Shown in pieces: positions 35,764 through 47,009 of a DNA stretch of 64,000 bases (the stretch's first letter is position 1; every line of letters begins with the position of its first letter). The stretch is taken from positions 2,000,001 through 2,064,000 of the forward strand of contig CALSFV010000205.1 in assembly GCA_943737045.1 (NCBI GenBank), given 5' to 3'. The position numbers and the translations under genes are program-made. The notes beneath the pieces were generated by a model. It was given only the letters and a program-made list of their open reading frames with translations. It did not search any database and was not told the origin of the DNA. The stretch comes from Parapristionchus giblindavisi. Its lineage: Eukaryota > Nematoda > Chromadorea > Rhabditida > Diplogasteridae.

Positions 35764-38700
35764 CAGTGGTGGCCAGAAGGATATCATATTTTGGTTTTTT
35801 GAGCATAACTTTTCTTGTAGATAACCAATGAGCTTGAAATTTTTATATAGTGTGCTCAAACATGTTTCAAAATGTATACCGAGGCATGGGGCCGGTTTTT
35901 CAATTTAGACGGATCGCAGGCTACAGTATCCCAAAATGACCGTGACCGCTCATTTTATTGAAGTTACTTCTCCTGTAATTTTTAAATGTATTCATGCGGT
36001 TTTTTTGGTTTTTTTCACGAATATTCCTTAAAAATCAATTAAACAAATTTATTAACAATATTCAGCATGTCAACAATCAAAATAATTGATTAAATCACTA
36101 ACAAAGTGGATTGCTCACGTGGGTGATGTTGGGGCAACAATTTAGGTTCAAATCTACTATTAAACAGATTAAATTAATAAATATTAATTTAGTACTTAGT
36201 TTCCGTGCTTCTGGCTGCTCTAACAACGTGTGGCGAGGAGGAGCGTACGATAGCCGTTGCGATCATGATTCCATTGATTCGCTGCAGAGGACATAGTACG
36301 AATCTCTGTGCACCATGACACTTCTGACTCCGTGATCCTCCTAGGGGACGAGCTTGTGGGGGGCCCCGACTGGTCTACGGACGTCAACCCGGTCGTCCGA
36401 GCCCAAGAGATTGAACGTGGACTCATCCGACCAGACGACCTTTCGCTAGTCTGCCCTTTTGTCCTTTTGAAATGAGCCTTTACGCACTTCAGACGATTCT
36501 CTCTGTTCTTAGGATAGATTATGGGCTTCGTACTAACAACTCTACCGTTACAGCGTGTTGGGGTTGTCTACGGATGGTGCGAGTCGAAGGAGGAGTGGCA
36601 CCGTATAGTGTCATTTCTTGCTAGTTGATTGTTGAGTTCGCCCTCGGGATATCGCGCGATACGCTGATGATATTCCTGTCATCAAGGTCCTAGGTAATAC
36701 GTGAAACACCAGGCAATGAGGGTTGACAGTTGATGACGAATTTGGGAACCTTTTTGATGACACGAGAGATCGTACACTGGTTTTCAATTAACTGGTGAGC
36801 AGGTTCTGATTGCTTCAGACCATTCAAACCTCACGGGCAAGGTATCAGTGAAGAGATATAACACACCTTTCGGTATTACCATAGTATAAAAACAAAAATA
36901 CAAGAAATATACAGTGGTGGCCAGAAGGATATCATATTTTGGTTTTTTGAGCATAACTTTTCTTGTAGATAACCGATCACCTTGAAATTTTTATATAGTG
37001 TGTTCAAACATGTTTCACAATGTATACCGAGGCATGGGGCCGGTTTTTCAATTTAGACGGATCCCAGGCTACAGTATCCCAAAATGACCACATGCCTCAT
37101 TTTGATAGCGTGAAGTTGCGACGTATTTTCGTTGTTTTAAACAATTTTTTTCACCGTTTAAAAAGTACTTACGCATGCTACTATAGTCATTCATCGATAC
37201 TGCATACATTTATTAGATATTAATATTCATATCGTAGGCATATTGTGAATTTCAAAAGTAGCAACTTTTTTCACCACTTTTGCTTGTTTCTTGTGATTTT
37301 TTAAATGTATATTTCTTTTTTTATGTTTTTATACTATGGTAATACCGAGAGGTGTGTTATATCTCTTCCCTGATTCCTTTCCCGTGAGGTTTGAATGGTC
37401 TGAAGCAATCTGAACCTGCTCACCAGTTTGGTGAAAACCAGTGTACGATCTCTCGTGTCATCAAAAAGGTTCCCAAATTCGTCATCGACTGTCAACCCTC
37501 ATTGCATGGTGTTTCACGTATTACCTAGGACCTTGATGACAGGAATATCATCAGCGCATCGCGCGATATCCCGAGGGCGAACTCAACAATCAACTAGCAA
37601 GAAATGACACTGTACGGTGCCACTCCTCCTTCGACTCGCACCATCCGTAGACAACCCCAACACGCTGGTATTAACGGTAGAGTTGTTAGTACGAAGCCCA
37701 TAATCTATCCTAAGAACAGAGAGAATCGTCTGAAGTGATCAAAGGCTTATTTCAAAAGGAGAGTCGCAGACTATCGAAAGGTCGTAAGGTCGGACGAGTT
37801 CAAGTTTAATCTATTGGACTCGGACGGCCGGGTTGACGTTCTCAGACCAGTCGGGGCTCGAGAGGATGTCCACAAGCTCGTCCCCTAGGAGAATCACAGA
37901 GTTAGAAGTGTCATGGTGCACGGAGATTCGCACTATGTCCTCTGCAGCGAATCAATGGAATCATGATCGCAACGGCTATCATACGCTCCTCCTCACCGCA
38001 CGTTGTTAGGGCAGTCAGAAGCACGGAAACTAAGTACTAAATTAATATTTATTAATTTAATCTGTTTAATAGTAGATTTGAACCTAAATTGTTGCCCCAA
38101 CATCACCCACGTGAGCAATCCACTTTGTTAGTGATTTAATCAATTCTTTTGATTGTTGACATGTTGAATATTATTAATAAATTTGTTTAATTGATTTTTA
38201 AGATATATTCGTGAAAAAAACGAAAAAAAACCGCATGAATACATTTAAAAATTACAGGAGAAGTAACTTCAATAAAATGAGCGGTCAAGGTCATTTTAGG
38301 ATACTGTAGCCTGGGATCCGTCTAAATTGAAAAACCGGCCCCATGCCTCGGTATACATTGTGAAACATGTTTGAGCACACTATATAAAAATTTCAAGCTG
38401 ATTGGTTATCTACAAGAAAAGTTAAGCTCAAAAAACCAAAATATGATATCCTTCTGGCCACCACTGTACATTTAAAAAATCACAAGAAACAAGCAAAAGT
38501 GATGAAAAAAGTTGATACTTTTGAAATTCACAATATGCTTACGATATGAATATTAATATCTAATAAATATATGCAGTATCGATGAATGACTATAGTAGCA
38601 TGCGTAAATACTTTTTAAACGGTGAATAAATTGTTTAAAACAACGAAAATACGTCGCAACTTCACGTTATCAAAATGAGGCATGTGGTCATTTTGGGATA

Positions 38701-38863
38701 CTGTAGCCTGGGATCCGTCTAAATTGAAAAACCGGCCCCATGCCTCGGTATACATTGTGAAACATGTTTGAACACACTATATAAAAATTTCATGGTGATC
38801 GGTTATCTACAAGAAAAGTTATGCTCAAAAAACCAAAATATGATATCCTTCTGGCCACCACTG
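35764..38863. mobile_element. Tc1-like element interrupted by a second copy of itself
   Basis: The outer copy has CAGTGGTGGCCAGAAGGATA ends with TA at 35762-35763 and 38864-38865. The inner copy (36912-38466) has the same ends and TA flanks (36910-36911, 38467-38468) and lies in opposite orientation. Without it the outer element would be 1543 bp. The termini resemble C. elegans Tc1 (CAGTGCTGGCC...). Confidence 0.93.
36912..38466 (+). mobile_element. Inner Tc1-like element, 1555 bp, dead transposase
   Basis: Between about 37360 and 38010, plus-strand translation recalls Tc1 transposase in pieces (KPIIYPKNRENRLK; RSDEFKFNLLDSDGRVDVLRP), broken by stops and frameshifts. The matching part of the outer copy runs the other way at about 36200-36890. 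Both are non-functional as sequenced. Confidence 0.88.
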
Positions 38864-38985
38864 TATATGGTATTGATATGTAAAGGTAGAGCGGACATAA
38901 CAGGCAGAAGTATGTAAGTATTAAGTATGCAGAAGTACAGCACAAGTATTCCTCCCATATGCGCATCAGAAGTAAAGTCTTGATC

Positions 38986-41900
38986 TCATCTCTTTAATGC
39001 AGGTCCTGCTGATGAACAATCGCCTGGACGTTTTGCTCCACCACGGAATCCAGTAGATCCACTTCCTCTTCTTCCTCCACTTTGTCCACTACTAGATCCA
39101 CTACTAGATCCTCCTGCAGAGTATTCTCCAGCAGGCATTCGATGACCATCATTCATGGCTGCAGTCAATCTAATAGCTGTATCGATCGATTCAATGATAA
39201 TATTAGCCGATTGCATGAATGTATCACTGAATTCATCTACGGTAGATCTCAATTCATTTGCATCCTAAATTATTTTTATTACATTTTAAATACAATTTAA
39301 AAAAAAACCTCGGGTGTGAAAATAGATTCAGCATCAGTGGAAAGTTGTTGAATATTCGGCCGTTTCTGAATAACAACAAAATCAGTCTCACCAAAAATAC
39401 AAAAAATTAAGTTAATCCAAATTTTAAACCTGAAGAAGCTTCTGCTGTAAATTAATCAATATATCATACTTCGATAATATTTCTTCTTTTTTCGATTCCA
39501 TTTCTTCTTTCTTCATTTTAATATATTCTAGCGAATCAGTTCGGAGCTAAATTCAATAAATTTTATTAGTGTATTTCGTTTGTTAATTCAAACTTTTTGA
39601 TTATTTTGGTTATATCGAGCTGTTGAAGGTCTAATATGCGATTGTTCAAAGCAGCATTGGGCACAAATAAGCTTATTGTACTGAAAAAAAGAGGAAAAAT
39701 TTAGAAAAGAGAAGAAATTGAGAAGAATGAGATAAAAATTGAAAAAAAAACTACCTGAACGCAATTTAACTCGCTACAAATTCTTAATTGCGAAGTTGGG
39801 ATATTCTGGAATATAATATTTCTTTTATATCATTTCAAAAAGCCTCAATCACTTACATCTTTGCAGTGAAAACAGGCAATGGAAGATTCATTCTTGATTT
39901 TTGTTGAACTAAGCTTTAGTTCAGACAATTCTGTTTAAATGAGAAAGAGCAGTTATTAGTAGTTGAAGATAATTTTTTTTTTGCTTTTTTGCCATTTTTT
40001 GCTTGACAAGAATTGCAGAAATTTTCCAATACTCTGTCCTATATCACTTACTAAGAACATGATGATTAATCGAGAAAAATTGTCCTCGGGTAAGGTTACT
40101 CACTCGTCGACAGTATGGGCATGGGTAACTAAACTGTACGATTTAAATTAAAATTAAATTAAATAATTCATAAATAACCTCTCATCTTTTTTTACTGCTT
40201 CGATGCACTTTCTACAAAATGTATGCCCACAGTGAAGAGTGTGGGGAACTCTGATAATCGATTCTGCGTTTAAAAAATCAATCGATATCAGCAAGTTTAC
40301 TCGAGATATTTACTAACCAAATCGTTCCGTACATATTTCACAGCATTGAAAGTCCTCGATCTCATAATTCAGTGAATATTCTCTATCAGCCTTTACCTTA
40401 AACGAATCGTCAAGGTAAAGGGACAGATACATAAAAAGATAAGGTACATCTCGTTATGCAAAGGCATGGTAAGGGGGAAGAAGTAGGCTAGTGGCAATTA
40501 TGAAAGCTAATAAATAGACGAGGGACTTACAATATACTTTTCGGGAAGTTGTGCGGAGTATATGTAATTTGAACCATTGGGACCGTTTAATTCCAGATAC
40601 ACCTCCACACTTACAATTCCGTTATCATCAATCCCAATTATAGTTGCAGATTCATTAAGGCTGAAGAGAATAACTTGCAATTACCTCAAATAATTCTAAC
40701 TATTTCCACTTACTTTGTCCTAATTATTTCATAAGACAGATCATCGATGTCCAATGCTACAAGGTCTCGTCTAAATGATATGTAAAATATGTAATTGCCG
40801 AATGCAGATGCTCTTTCGGATTCCTTAAATCATTATTTATATACGACAGTGTGTGTGCCTACTCTGGTATTTCAAAACTTAAAGTCTACTTAAAATACGT
40901 CACTGACATGAAGTTTACCTTAAAAGTAACCTTCAAGTGATTGACGTCACTTTTTCACATTAAGTAGACTTACTTTAAGTAGACTTACATAGTGACGTCA
41001 CACTTTAAGTAAACTTACGTTTCACTTGAAGTAGACTTACAAGTCTACTTGAAGTGAAAGTGCAAGTAGACTTTAAGTTTTGAAATACCATTGTAATCGT
41101 ACCATTGGAGGTCCATTCTTGAATATGAATAGATCACATTCAGGCTTATACCTACGGACTGAATCATTTGTTGTAACGAATAAAAAGTTCCTACAATTAG
41201 AGGAATTATTGATGCCAATGAGGTAGATGTATAGTAGTAGCAATAACGCTGATTCTGGGTTCAGTCAAAACACTCTAGGGACAATTGCACCGAACTCGGC
41301 ATAACGAATCATACAGAAAAGAGAACCATTTCCGTTATGTCTGGTTAGACGTTGGCGAGAATATTTCTCCGTCATCAGTGAGATTTAAAGGAACACCTCG
41401 AGTTAATTTTAAACTCTCCGCTCTGGCTACACTCTCTCGCTTTCTTTGCCTGCGAGAGAGTATTACCAATGTGGAGTGTAAAAAGAGCTTGGGGTGTGCC
41501 TTTAAAGATGACGGAGAGATATTCTCCGAAAAGGTCCGAGTAGGGTGGTCCTTACTCAGCGGTTATAACTTACTGGTGAATCTGAATATATTGAGATGTC
41601 TTCAGTCTATCAATCGAAATATTAAATTGAATCCCTTTAGTTGATCGATAATCTTCATTGATTGGAATTGCAAATGAAACATTTGGATGATCAACTCTTT
41701 CAATGAAATAATGGCTACAGAGTGATTGGAATAAATATTTCATTCCATCCTCAATCTTAAATTATCATAGAAAATAATGAACTATTTAATACGAGTGCAC
41801 AATATGGTATGCCGTGCTTACCTTTACAGAATCAGTAACTTTGAAACATTCGTTTATCATTTCCACTCTAATCTGCTTTTCACTCTGAATTTAGATTAAA

Positions 41901-42262
41901 TTTTAAATTAATAATCTAAATGTGAAAACAAACGTTCAGGACGAAGAAAGATCTGTCAACAACTCCGTATGTTTCTATGTACTCTCCATTTCTTTCAGCG
42001 CGTTGTCTTCTAAATTAGGAAAATGACAATAATAGAGTGGGAAAGAGTTTATAAGTTTCAATGTCAACAAACTCCAGAAAGGAAAAATACCCTTTCATCC
42101 ATGTTAAAATATTGGGACAGGAGGAGCAATGAACAAACTCATCTAAATGAAGTTATTCATTCAATAAAATATGTAAACTGCGATTTTGCACATACTGTCA
42201 GATATTTGGCAGAAAAACCCACGCCTTTCTATCGTATATTCCTCACGCCTAACGAATTCCAT
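38986..42262 (-). CDS. TRIM-like RING protein with novel Gly/Ser-rich tail, 16 exons
   Basis: Exons read continuously by comparison with the gene at 25691: exon 1 42262-42196 (MEFVRREEYTIERRG), exon 2 42142-42091, exon 3 42009-41934, exon 4 41884-41822, exon 5 about 41776-41580 (ERVDHPNVSFAIPINEDYRS), then exons near 40840-40735, 40665-40550 and 40430-40318. The last of these starts the RING (CCEIC), continued by HCGHTFCRKC and PCPYC, so all eight ligands are present. The B-box-like site keeps CFHC, ICSELNC and CAQC, but the final Gly-His is replaced (SHIRPS). The helical exon follows. The last exon loses the usual donor after DTAIRLT and runs on for about 55 residues rich in Ser/Gly/Arg, stopping at 38986 in place of EQLSTF. 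GATTTCAG lies 6 nt before the ATG. Confidence 0.82.
40866..41096. mobile_element. Palindromic TIR element of AAGTAGACTT repeats
   Basis: CTGGTATTTCAAAACTTAAA pairs with TTTAAGTTTTGAAATACCA. The interior is almost entirely AAGTAGACTT and AAGTTTACTT words in both orientations plus two GTGACGTCA boxes. It lies in the intron between exons 5 and 6 of the RING gene. The target duplication is not clear. Confidence 0.7.
41389..41501. mobile_element. 113-bp TTAA-target MITE at the centre of another foldback
   Basis: TTAA flanks (41385-41388, 41502-41505); ends AGGAACACCTCGAG and its near-complement, inner CTCTCTCGC hairpin. The flanking DNA itself is inverted (ATATTTCTCCGTCATC on the left, GATGACGGAGAGATAT on the right), so it entered the loop of an older hairpin in the same intron. 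Confidence 0.85.
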
Positions 42263-42940
42263 TATTCACCTGAAATCAATAAGGAATATACCAATGGAAA
42301 ATAATAAAAGTTTAAAAAAAATGTATCTACATTAATCTGAATCTAATTAATTTGATGCTTAATTTTCGGAGAATCGAATGATACCTTGATATACAGTGGT
42401 GGCCAGAAGGAAAACATATTTTGGTTTTTTGAGGATAACTGTTTATGTAGTTAACCGATCACCTTGAAATTTTTATATAGTGTGCTCAGACGTGTTTCAC
42501 AATGTACACCGAGGCTTGGAGCCGGTTTTTCAATTTCAACGGGTTCCAGGCTACAGTATCCCAAAATGACCGTATGGCTCATTTTGAGGAAGTTACTTCT
42601 CCTTTAATTTTTAAACGTATTCATGCAGTTTTTTCGATTTTTTCTTCACGAACATTTTTTTGAAAATCAAGTAAGCAAATTTATTATCAATATTCAACAC
42701 GTTGACAATCAAAATAATTGATTAAATCAATGTCAAAACGGATAACTCAAGGGGATGATATTTGGGCAAAAATTCAGGTGTAAATCAATTATTATAATAA
42801 TAAATTTATGCGTTTTACAAGAAAACACGGTAAATAATAATAGATAAATAAATTTAAAAGAATGATGAACACACAACAACAAAACAAACGTGGAGGTTGA
42901 ATAAAGGACATAGGTCTATGGGGATAGGGCAAATATCTTG

Positions 42941-45787
42941 TCAATTTAACTCAGGGAAACTGAAAGTAATTCGGTTTTTCGGTTGTACGAGGAGCCTTGC
43001 CGCTCTAGGAAAGAAGCTATTATGCCTGTAATGAAATCGTGAGCCTGGATTGTTGAAATTTAGACCATTATGAGTGATATAGGGGCGAAAGTAGTGAGGT
43101 TTTAAATTTGAGATCCTATATTTACCTCTGATAAATTTCATGGCAGCTTTGATATCTATTTCTTCTCTACGCTTTTCTAGAGTATCTAAGTTTAGTTGTT
43201 TATTCCTAAGGGAAACTTTCGGCATTGAATCCCACGCTGCATTAAAACAGCGCTTGAATACTCGTCTAGTGAAATAATTCTGTACTCGTTCTAAGATCTT
43301 TTTGTCACCTTTTTGGTATGGATTAAAAACTGTAGATGCACTTTCAAGTATGGGTCTGATATAGATTGAATATGTTTTTAGTAGAATGGATACATTTTTG
43401 GTGCGAAGAGCTCTAAGGATTATGTGGCATGCAGTTTTCGCCTTTGAAGCTGTTTGTCTGCTATGGGCGGAGAATGTTAGGGTCTTCTGAATGAGGAAAC
43501 CGAGATCTCTAACCATGTCCTTCTGCTCAAGAGTTGCAGTTCCGATGTTGTATTTTCGCTTAGGGTTAGATCTACCTAGGTGTAATGAATTACATTTGTG
43601 CGCAGCAAGTGGAAGTTGCCACTCATCGGACCATTTTACAATGGTATCGATTGATGTTTGTAGGTGTAACGGGGAATCACCAGCTTCAAAAGAGCGATAA
43701 ATTTTTATATCATCTGCGTACATTCTAGCTACAACTCCATTTTGTTGGGCTAGTGAAGGAATTTCTGAGGTATATATGAGGAAAAGAAGCGGACCCAAAA
43801 CGGAGCCCTGTGGGACACCGCTTGTAACACTAAGTGAATGCGATAGCTTTTCACGGACTCTAACCTGGAAGGATCGATTACTTAAATAGGCGAATATCCA
43901 ATTAACAGTCTTATCCGACAATCCAATGGTTCCAAGTTTCATTTGGAGTTTAGCATGAGAAACTCTATCGAAAGCTTTTGCAAAGTCAAAATATATTACA
44001 TCAACCGGTTTTCCTTCGCTGATAGAAGAAGTCCAATGCTCCAATACTTCCAACATTTGCATTTCGCGCGATCTTTTCTGTCTGAAACCATATTGTTCAT
44101 CTGGGAATATTGCTAACGATTCACAATGAGTAATTATTGATTTGCATAACAGACGCTCAAATATTCTACAGAAGAAAGAGGTAATAGAAATTGGTCTATA
44201 GTTTAGTGGGTCCGAAAAAGGTGGTGATTTCTTGACAGGGGTAATGATGGAATGACGCCAGGGGGAAGGAACCACCCCTGTTTCAAAGGAATAACGAAAG
44301 ATTATTTCTAGTGGTTCAGCTATTGGTACGGCTATTTTCTTAATGAATGAGAGATCTATATTCTCTGGAGTACGACAGGAAGAGCGCTTCCATTTTTCAA
44401 TTAGGGCGCATATTTCATGTCGAATAAACAGTGGTTCTTGATAATTGCCAAAAGTTGGGAGTTGTGAAAGTTGGGGTAGTGTTCCATTATCAACAGTGAA
44501 TACACCCGCAAACGCATTTGCAAGTAGGTTAGCTTTACCTAAGTCATCCATAATGAGAAGGCCATTTTTGTCCTTAAGTCCCTCAACTCCTTTCTCTTTA
44601 TTTGAGCAGCGCTTCATATATCGAAAGAACTTATTACTATCTTCGCTATCGATTATTTTCCGTTCTATGGTTTTCTGGTATCTATCCAATTCTTTTCTGA
44701 ATTCCTTATTTAGTTGTTCAAAATTATGACTATCAAGGGGGTCCTTGCTATTGATTGATTTCTGCCAAGCACAAAACCTTCTGTGCAAGAGTCTTTCGAT
44801 ATGGGGAGGGAGTTTCCCATGGGTAACATTTATTCTAGTCCATGGTACATGGATATCTATCGATTTTTGAATTAATTTTAGCAATATGTCATACATTTGA
44901 TCTACTCCCACTATTGTAGAGAATAAACCTGTCCAGTCAACATTTGCTAATTGTACATTAATGAGATCGTAATTCGCCTTTCTGTAGTCTCTTTTCAATA
45001 CAAATGAAGGAACAGAGTGTTCCACAGATATCTTGAAATCAATTGTATAATGATCAGACTTACAAAACGGCGGGCCAACATTGATTTGTCTGATTAGGTT
45101 AGGGTGATTACAAAGCACGAGATCTAATGTATTTCCGTGTATGTGGGTCGGATCTTTAACCAACTGAGCGAGCTTTAATGTATTACAAAAATCAAGAAAT
45201 GATTGAGAGGAGGGGGCAACCGTTTGTGGCATAGGGAACTCTCCCCAATTAATATCAGGAAAGTTTAAATCACCAGTAATTATGGATGGTTGGGCGCAAG
45301 AGCAAAGATCAGTTATCGATTTTATGAGTGAATCCGTATGGGATGCATTCGCTTTCGGATTACGGTATGCACATATGATTCTTAGTAGATCACCATTTAT
45401 ATCGACATCTACGGCAGCTAATTCATGGGAGCCCTTTACTACCTCACTAGCTATTTGTACAGCACTGATTGAAGAGTGAATGATGATGGCTACACCTCCA
45501 CCATTCATATTTCTATCTCTACGATAAACATTGTAAGTTTGGTGATACGAATCAAGTAATAAGGAGTTGGGAAAAGAAGGGCCGAGCCATGTTTCCGTAA
45601 GGCAAATGATTGAATGATTGTGGGAAAGAATCTGAGAGAGGTAAGGCAGCTTATTCTTTATCGAGCGGCAATTGGCTGTAATGGCAGAAAGATCAATTGA
45701 CTTTGAGTTTCCATCTGAGTATTTATTAAACCGGCGAACATTTACCAGTTTCCCTGAGCACCTAGATGTGGGGGGCAACCGTATTGG
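42941..45787 (-). CDS. ORF2: endonuclease / reverse transcriptase
   Basis: About 945 codons. The N-terminal EEP endonuclease shows LTETW, GGGVAI, TGDLNFPDINW and a final KSDHY motif. The RT core shows YFDFAKAFDRVSH near residue 595, SGVPQGSVLGPLLFLIY, and YADD at about 687-690 (encoded by 43720-43709). A C-terminal region follows with the stop at 42941. The frame opens after a stop at 45790-45788, and its first ATG is some 95 codons in, beyond the first endonuclease motifs, so normal ATG initiation would remove catalytic residues. It overlaps ORF1 by 46 nt in the -1 frame. Confidence 0.88.
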   Translation of the reverse strand, partial: PIRLPPTSRCSGKLVNVRRFNKYSDGNSKSIDLSAITANCRSIKNKLPYLSQILSHNHSIICLTETWLGPSFPNSLLLDSYHQTYNVYRRDRNMNGGGVAIIIHSSISAVQIASEVVKGSHELAAVDVDINGDLLRIICAYRNPKANASHTDSLIKSITDLCSCAQPSIITGDLNFPDINWGEFPMPQTVAPSSQSFLDFCNTLKLAQLVKDPTHIHGNTLDLVLCNHPNLIRQINVGPPFCKSDHYTIDFKISVEHSVPSFVLKRDYRKANYDLINVQLANVDWTGLFSTIVGVDQMYDILLKLIQKSIDIHVPWTRINVTHGKLPPHIERLLHRRFCAWQKSINSKDPLDSHNFEQLNKEFRKELDRYQKTIERKIIDSEDSNKFFRYMKRCSNKEKGVEGLKDKNGLLIMDDLGKANLLANAFAGVFTVDNGTLPQLSQLPTFGNYQEPLFIRHEICALIEKWKRSSCRTPENIDLSFIKKIAVPIAEPLEIIFRYSFETGVVPSPWRHSIITPVKKSPPFSDPLNYRPISITSFFCRIFERLLCKSIITHCESLAIFPDEQYGFRQKRSREMQMLEVLEHWTSSISEGKPVDVIYFDFAKAFDRVSHAKLQMKLGTIGLSDKTVNWIFAYLSNRSFQVRVREKLSHSLSVTSGVPQGSVLGPLLFLIYTSEIPSLAQQNGVVARMYADDIKIYRSFEAGDSPLHLQTSIDTIVKWSDEWQLPLAAHKCNSLHLGRSNPKRKYNIGTATLEQKDMVRDLGFLIQKTLTFSAHSRQTASKAKTACHIILRALRTKNVSILLKTYSIYIRPILESASTVFNPYQKGDKKILERVQNYFTRRVFKRCFNAAWDSMPKVSLRNKQLNLDTLEKRREEIDIKAAMKFIRGKYRISNLKPHYFRPYITHNGLNFNNPGSRFHYRHNSFFPRAARLLVQPKNRITFSFPELN

Positions 45788-46800
45788 TTAATATGAGACA
45801 TGAAGGGTGTATTGAGAGAATGTGGCTGTGAGAATGGGTACGGTGTATGCATGGGATTACTGTATATAGGCATGGTGGACGAGGGATTCATGTTTGTAGT
45901 ATTGATTGGGAATGGTGCACGATAATCTTGAAGAGGAGTAGGAAGGGGATATGATCTATTTGGTCTATTGAAATTGGGAATGGGATGAGATGATCGATTG
46001 GTATAGTGAGAGTCTTTTCTTTCTCTTCTTCTATTGTTTATTGATCGATTAGGGACTGGTTCCTTTCTTACAGCAAATCTACTTGGGGGAGTCTTCTTTC
46101 TATCCTTTGGATCAGCAATCGATTCACGTACATAAATATCATTGAAACGAGGATCTTCCAGGGCTTTCCTCCAGTTTGATAGGAATAGTCGTGCATGAGC
46201 TCTCGTAGGCATGAGTACCTTGAGGAGACGATTGAATCCAGCAGATGGTTGACTAACCGGCATACGGTAGACAGCAAGTGGAAGTACAGGGAATCCAATG
46301 ATGCCACTTATTTGACATACATTTTCATAATCAGCCTTCACTTGTTCAAGATCAGATAGGGTTCGATCAATTGGCATCCTAGCAATTACTATGCTTCTTT
46401 CAAGATCTGTTGTATTCTCAAGGGGAGGACCATTCTGTGGCGTATTCGGTTGAGGTGCATTAGGTACAGGAGGGGAGGAATGGACACGACTATTACTATC
46501 TGAACCGATACAGGTGTGCATGGAGTCATCGTGGCTTTGACAGACCTCATCTGGCTTTTGACTAGTGGCCAGCTGAGATCGAAGTATGCCCACCTCTTTG
46601 TGCAGTTGAGTACAGATCTCTTTCTGTGCGACAAGCTCGTCCTCCTGACGATCGAGCTGAGACCTCATCTTGACTATCATCACTGTGAGCTCCTCCATAG
46701 TAAGGCATCCTTCTTCTAACCTCCTTTTCTTCGACAACGATGGAGTCGTAGGAGCTGAATTAGGACTAGGAGAGATACGATTCCTAAGGTTAGAAAACAT
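45742..46800 (-). CDS. ORF1: putative RNA-binding/coiled-coil protein, 352 aa
   Basis: Starts at an ATG (MFSNLRNRISPSPNSAP). It has a predicted coiled coil at about residues 35-80, a middle region compatible with a small RNA-recognition-like fold (LLKVLMPTRAHARLFLSNWR, RFNDIYVRESI) and a basic, then Pro/Asn/Ser-rich tail. No CCHC knuckles. Position and properties match ORF1 proteins of CR1-like elements. The stop is at 45744-45742, inside ORF2. Confidence 0.75.
   Translation of the reverse strand: MFSNLRNRISPSPNSAPTTPSLSKKRRLEEGCLTMEELTVMIVKMRSQLDRQEDELVAQKEICTQLHKEVGILRSQLATSQKPDEVCQSHDDSMHTCIGSDSNSRVHSSPPVPNAPQPNTPQNGPPLENTTDLERSIVIARMPIDRTLSDLEQVKADYENVCQISGIIGFPVLPLAVYRMPVSQPSAGFNRLLKVLMPTRAHARLFLSNWRKALEDPRFNDIYVRESIADPKDRKKTPPSRFAVRKEPVPNRSINNRRRERKDSHYTNRSSHPIPNFNRPNRSYPLPTPLQDYRAPFPINTTNMNPSSTMPIYSNPMHTPYPFSQPHSLNTPFMSHINQYGCPPHLGAQGNW
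45769..45775 (-). promoter_or_regulatory. Candidate -1 frameshift heptamer C CCC CCA
   Basis: Read on the minus strand in the ORF1 frame, TGC CCC CCA lies within the 46-nt ORF1/ORF2 overlap. Slippage of both tRNAs by one base gives CCC CCC and enters ORF2. It fits the X XXY YYZ pattern. A downstream pseudoknot was not assessed. Confidence 0.45.
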
Positions 46801-46913
46801 AACCTATTTGGGTGCCGATTGAATTATCATAAGCTCCCCGGCACAGGGATCACAGCACGCGTAGAGAAGAGTTCACTTTAGTTCTCAGAGTAGAGAGGAG
46901 GTCACCATGCCGA

Positions 46914-47009
46914 GTGAGGGAAGAGAGAGGAGTGAGGGAAGAGAGAGGAGTGAGAGGGAAGAGAGAGGAGTGAGGGAAGAGAGAGGAGTGAGGGAAGAGA
47001 GAGGAGTGA
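46914..47009 (-). repeat. 5' UTR minisatellite, five 18-bp units
   Basis: The unit on the plus strand is AGGGAAGAGAGAGGAGTG, repeated five times, one copy with an extra AG. It lies at the extreme 5' end of the retrotransposon, where tandem promoter-type repeats are known in other non-LTR elements. Confidence 0.85.

Larger units (their letters stand above)
42799..47009 (-). mobile_element. CR1-like retrotransposon with both ORFs, about 4.2 kb
   Basis: Minus-strand order: 5' UTR tandem repeats, ORF1 (46800-45742), ORF2 (45778-42941), 3' UTR ending in an ATTTATTATTATAA-like tail. Boundaries come from comparison with the uninterrupted Tc1 copies; ATTA may be the target. Both frames are open, so it may be a recent and possibly full-length insertion. 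Confidence 0.85.

Noticed and set aside
42023..42304. 93-codon plus-strand frame, with relatives at 32035-32400
   Set aside because: Its conservation is explained by exons 1-2 of the RING gene on the opposite strand.
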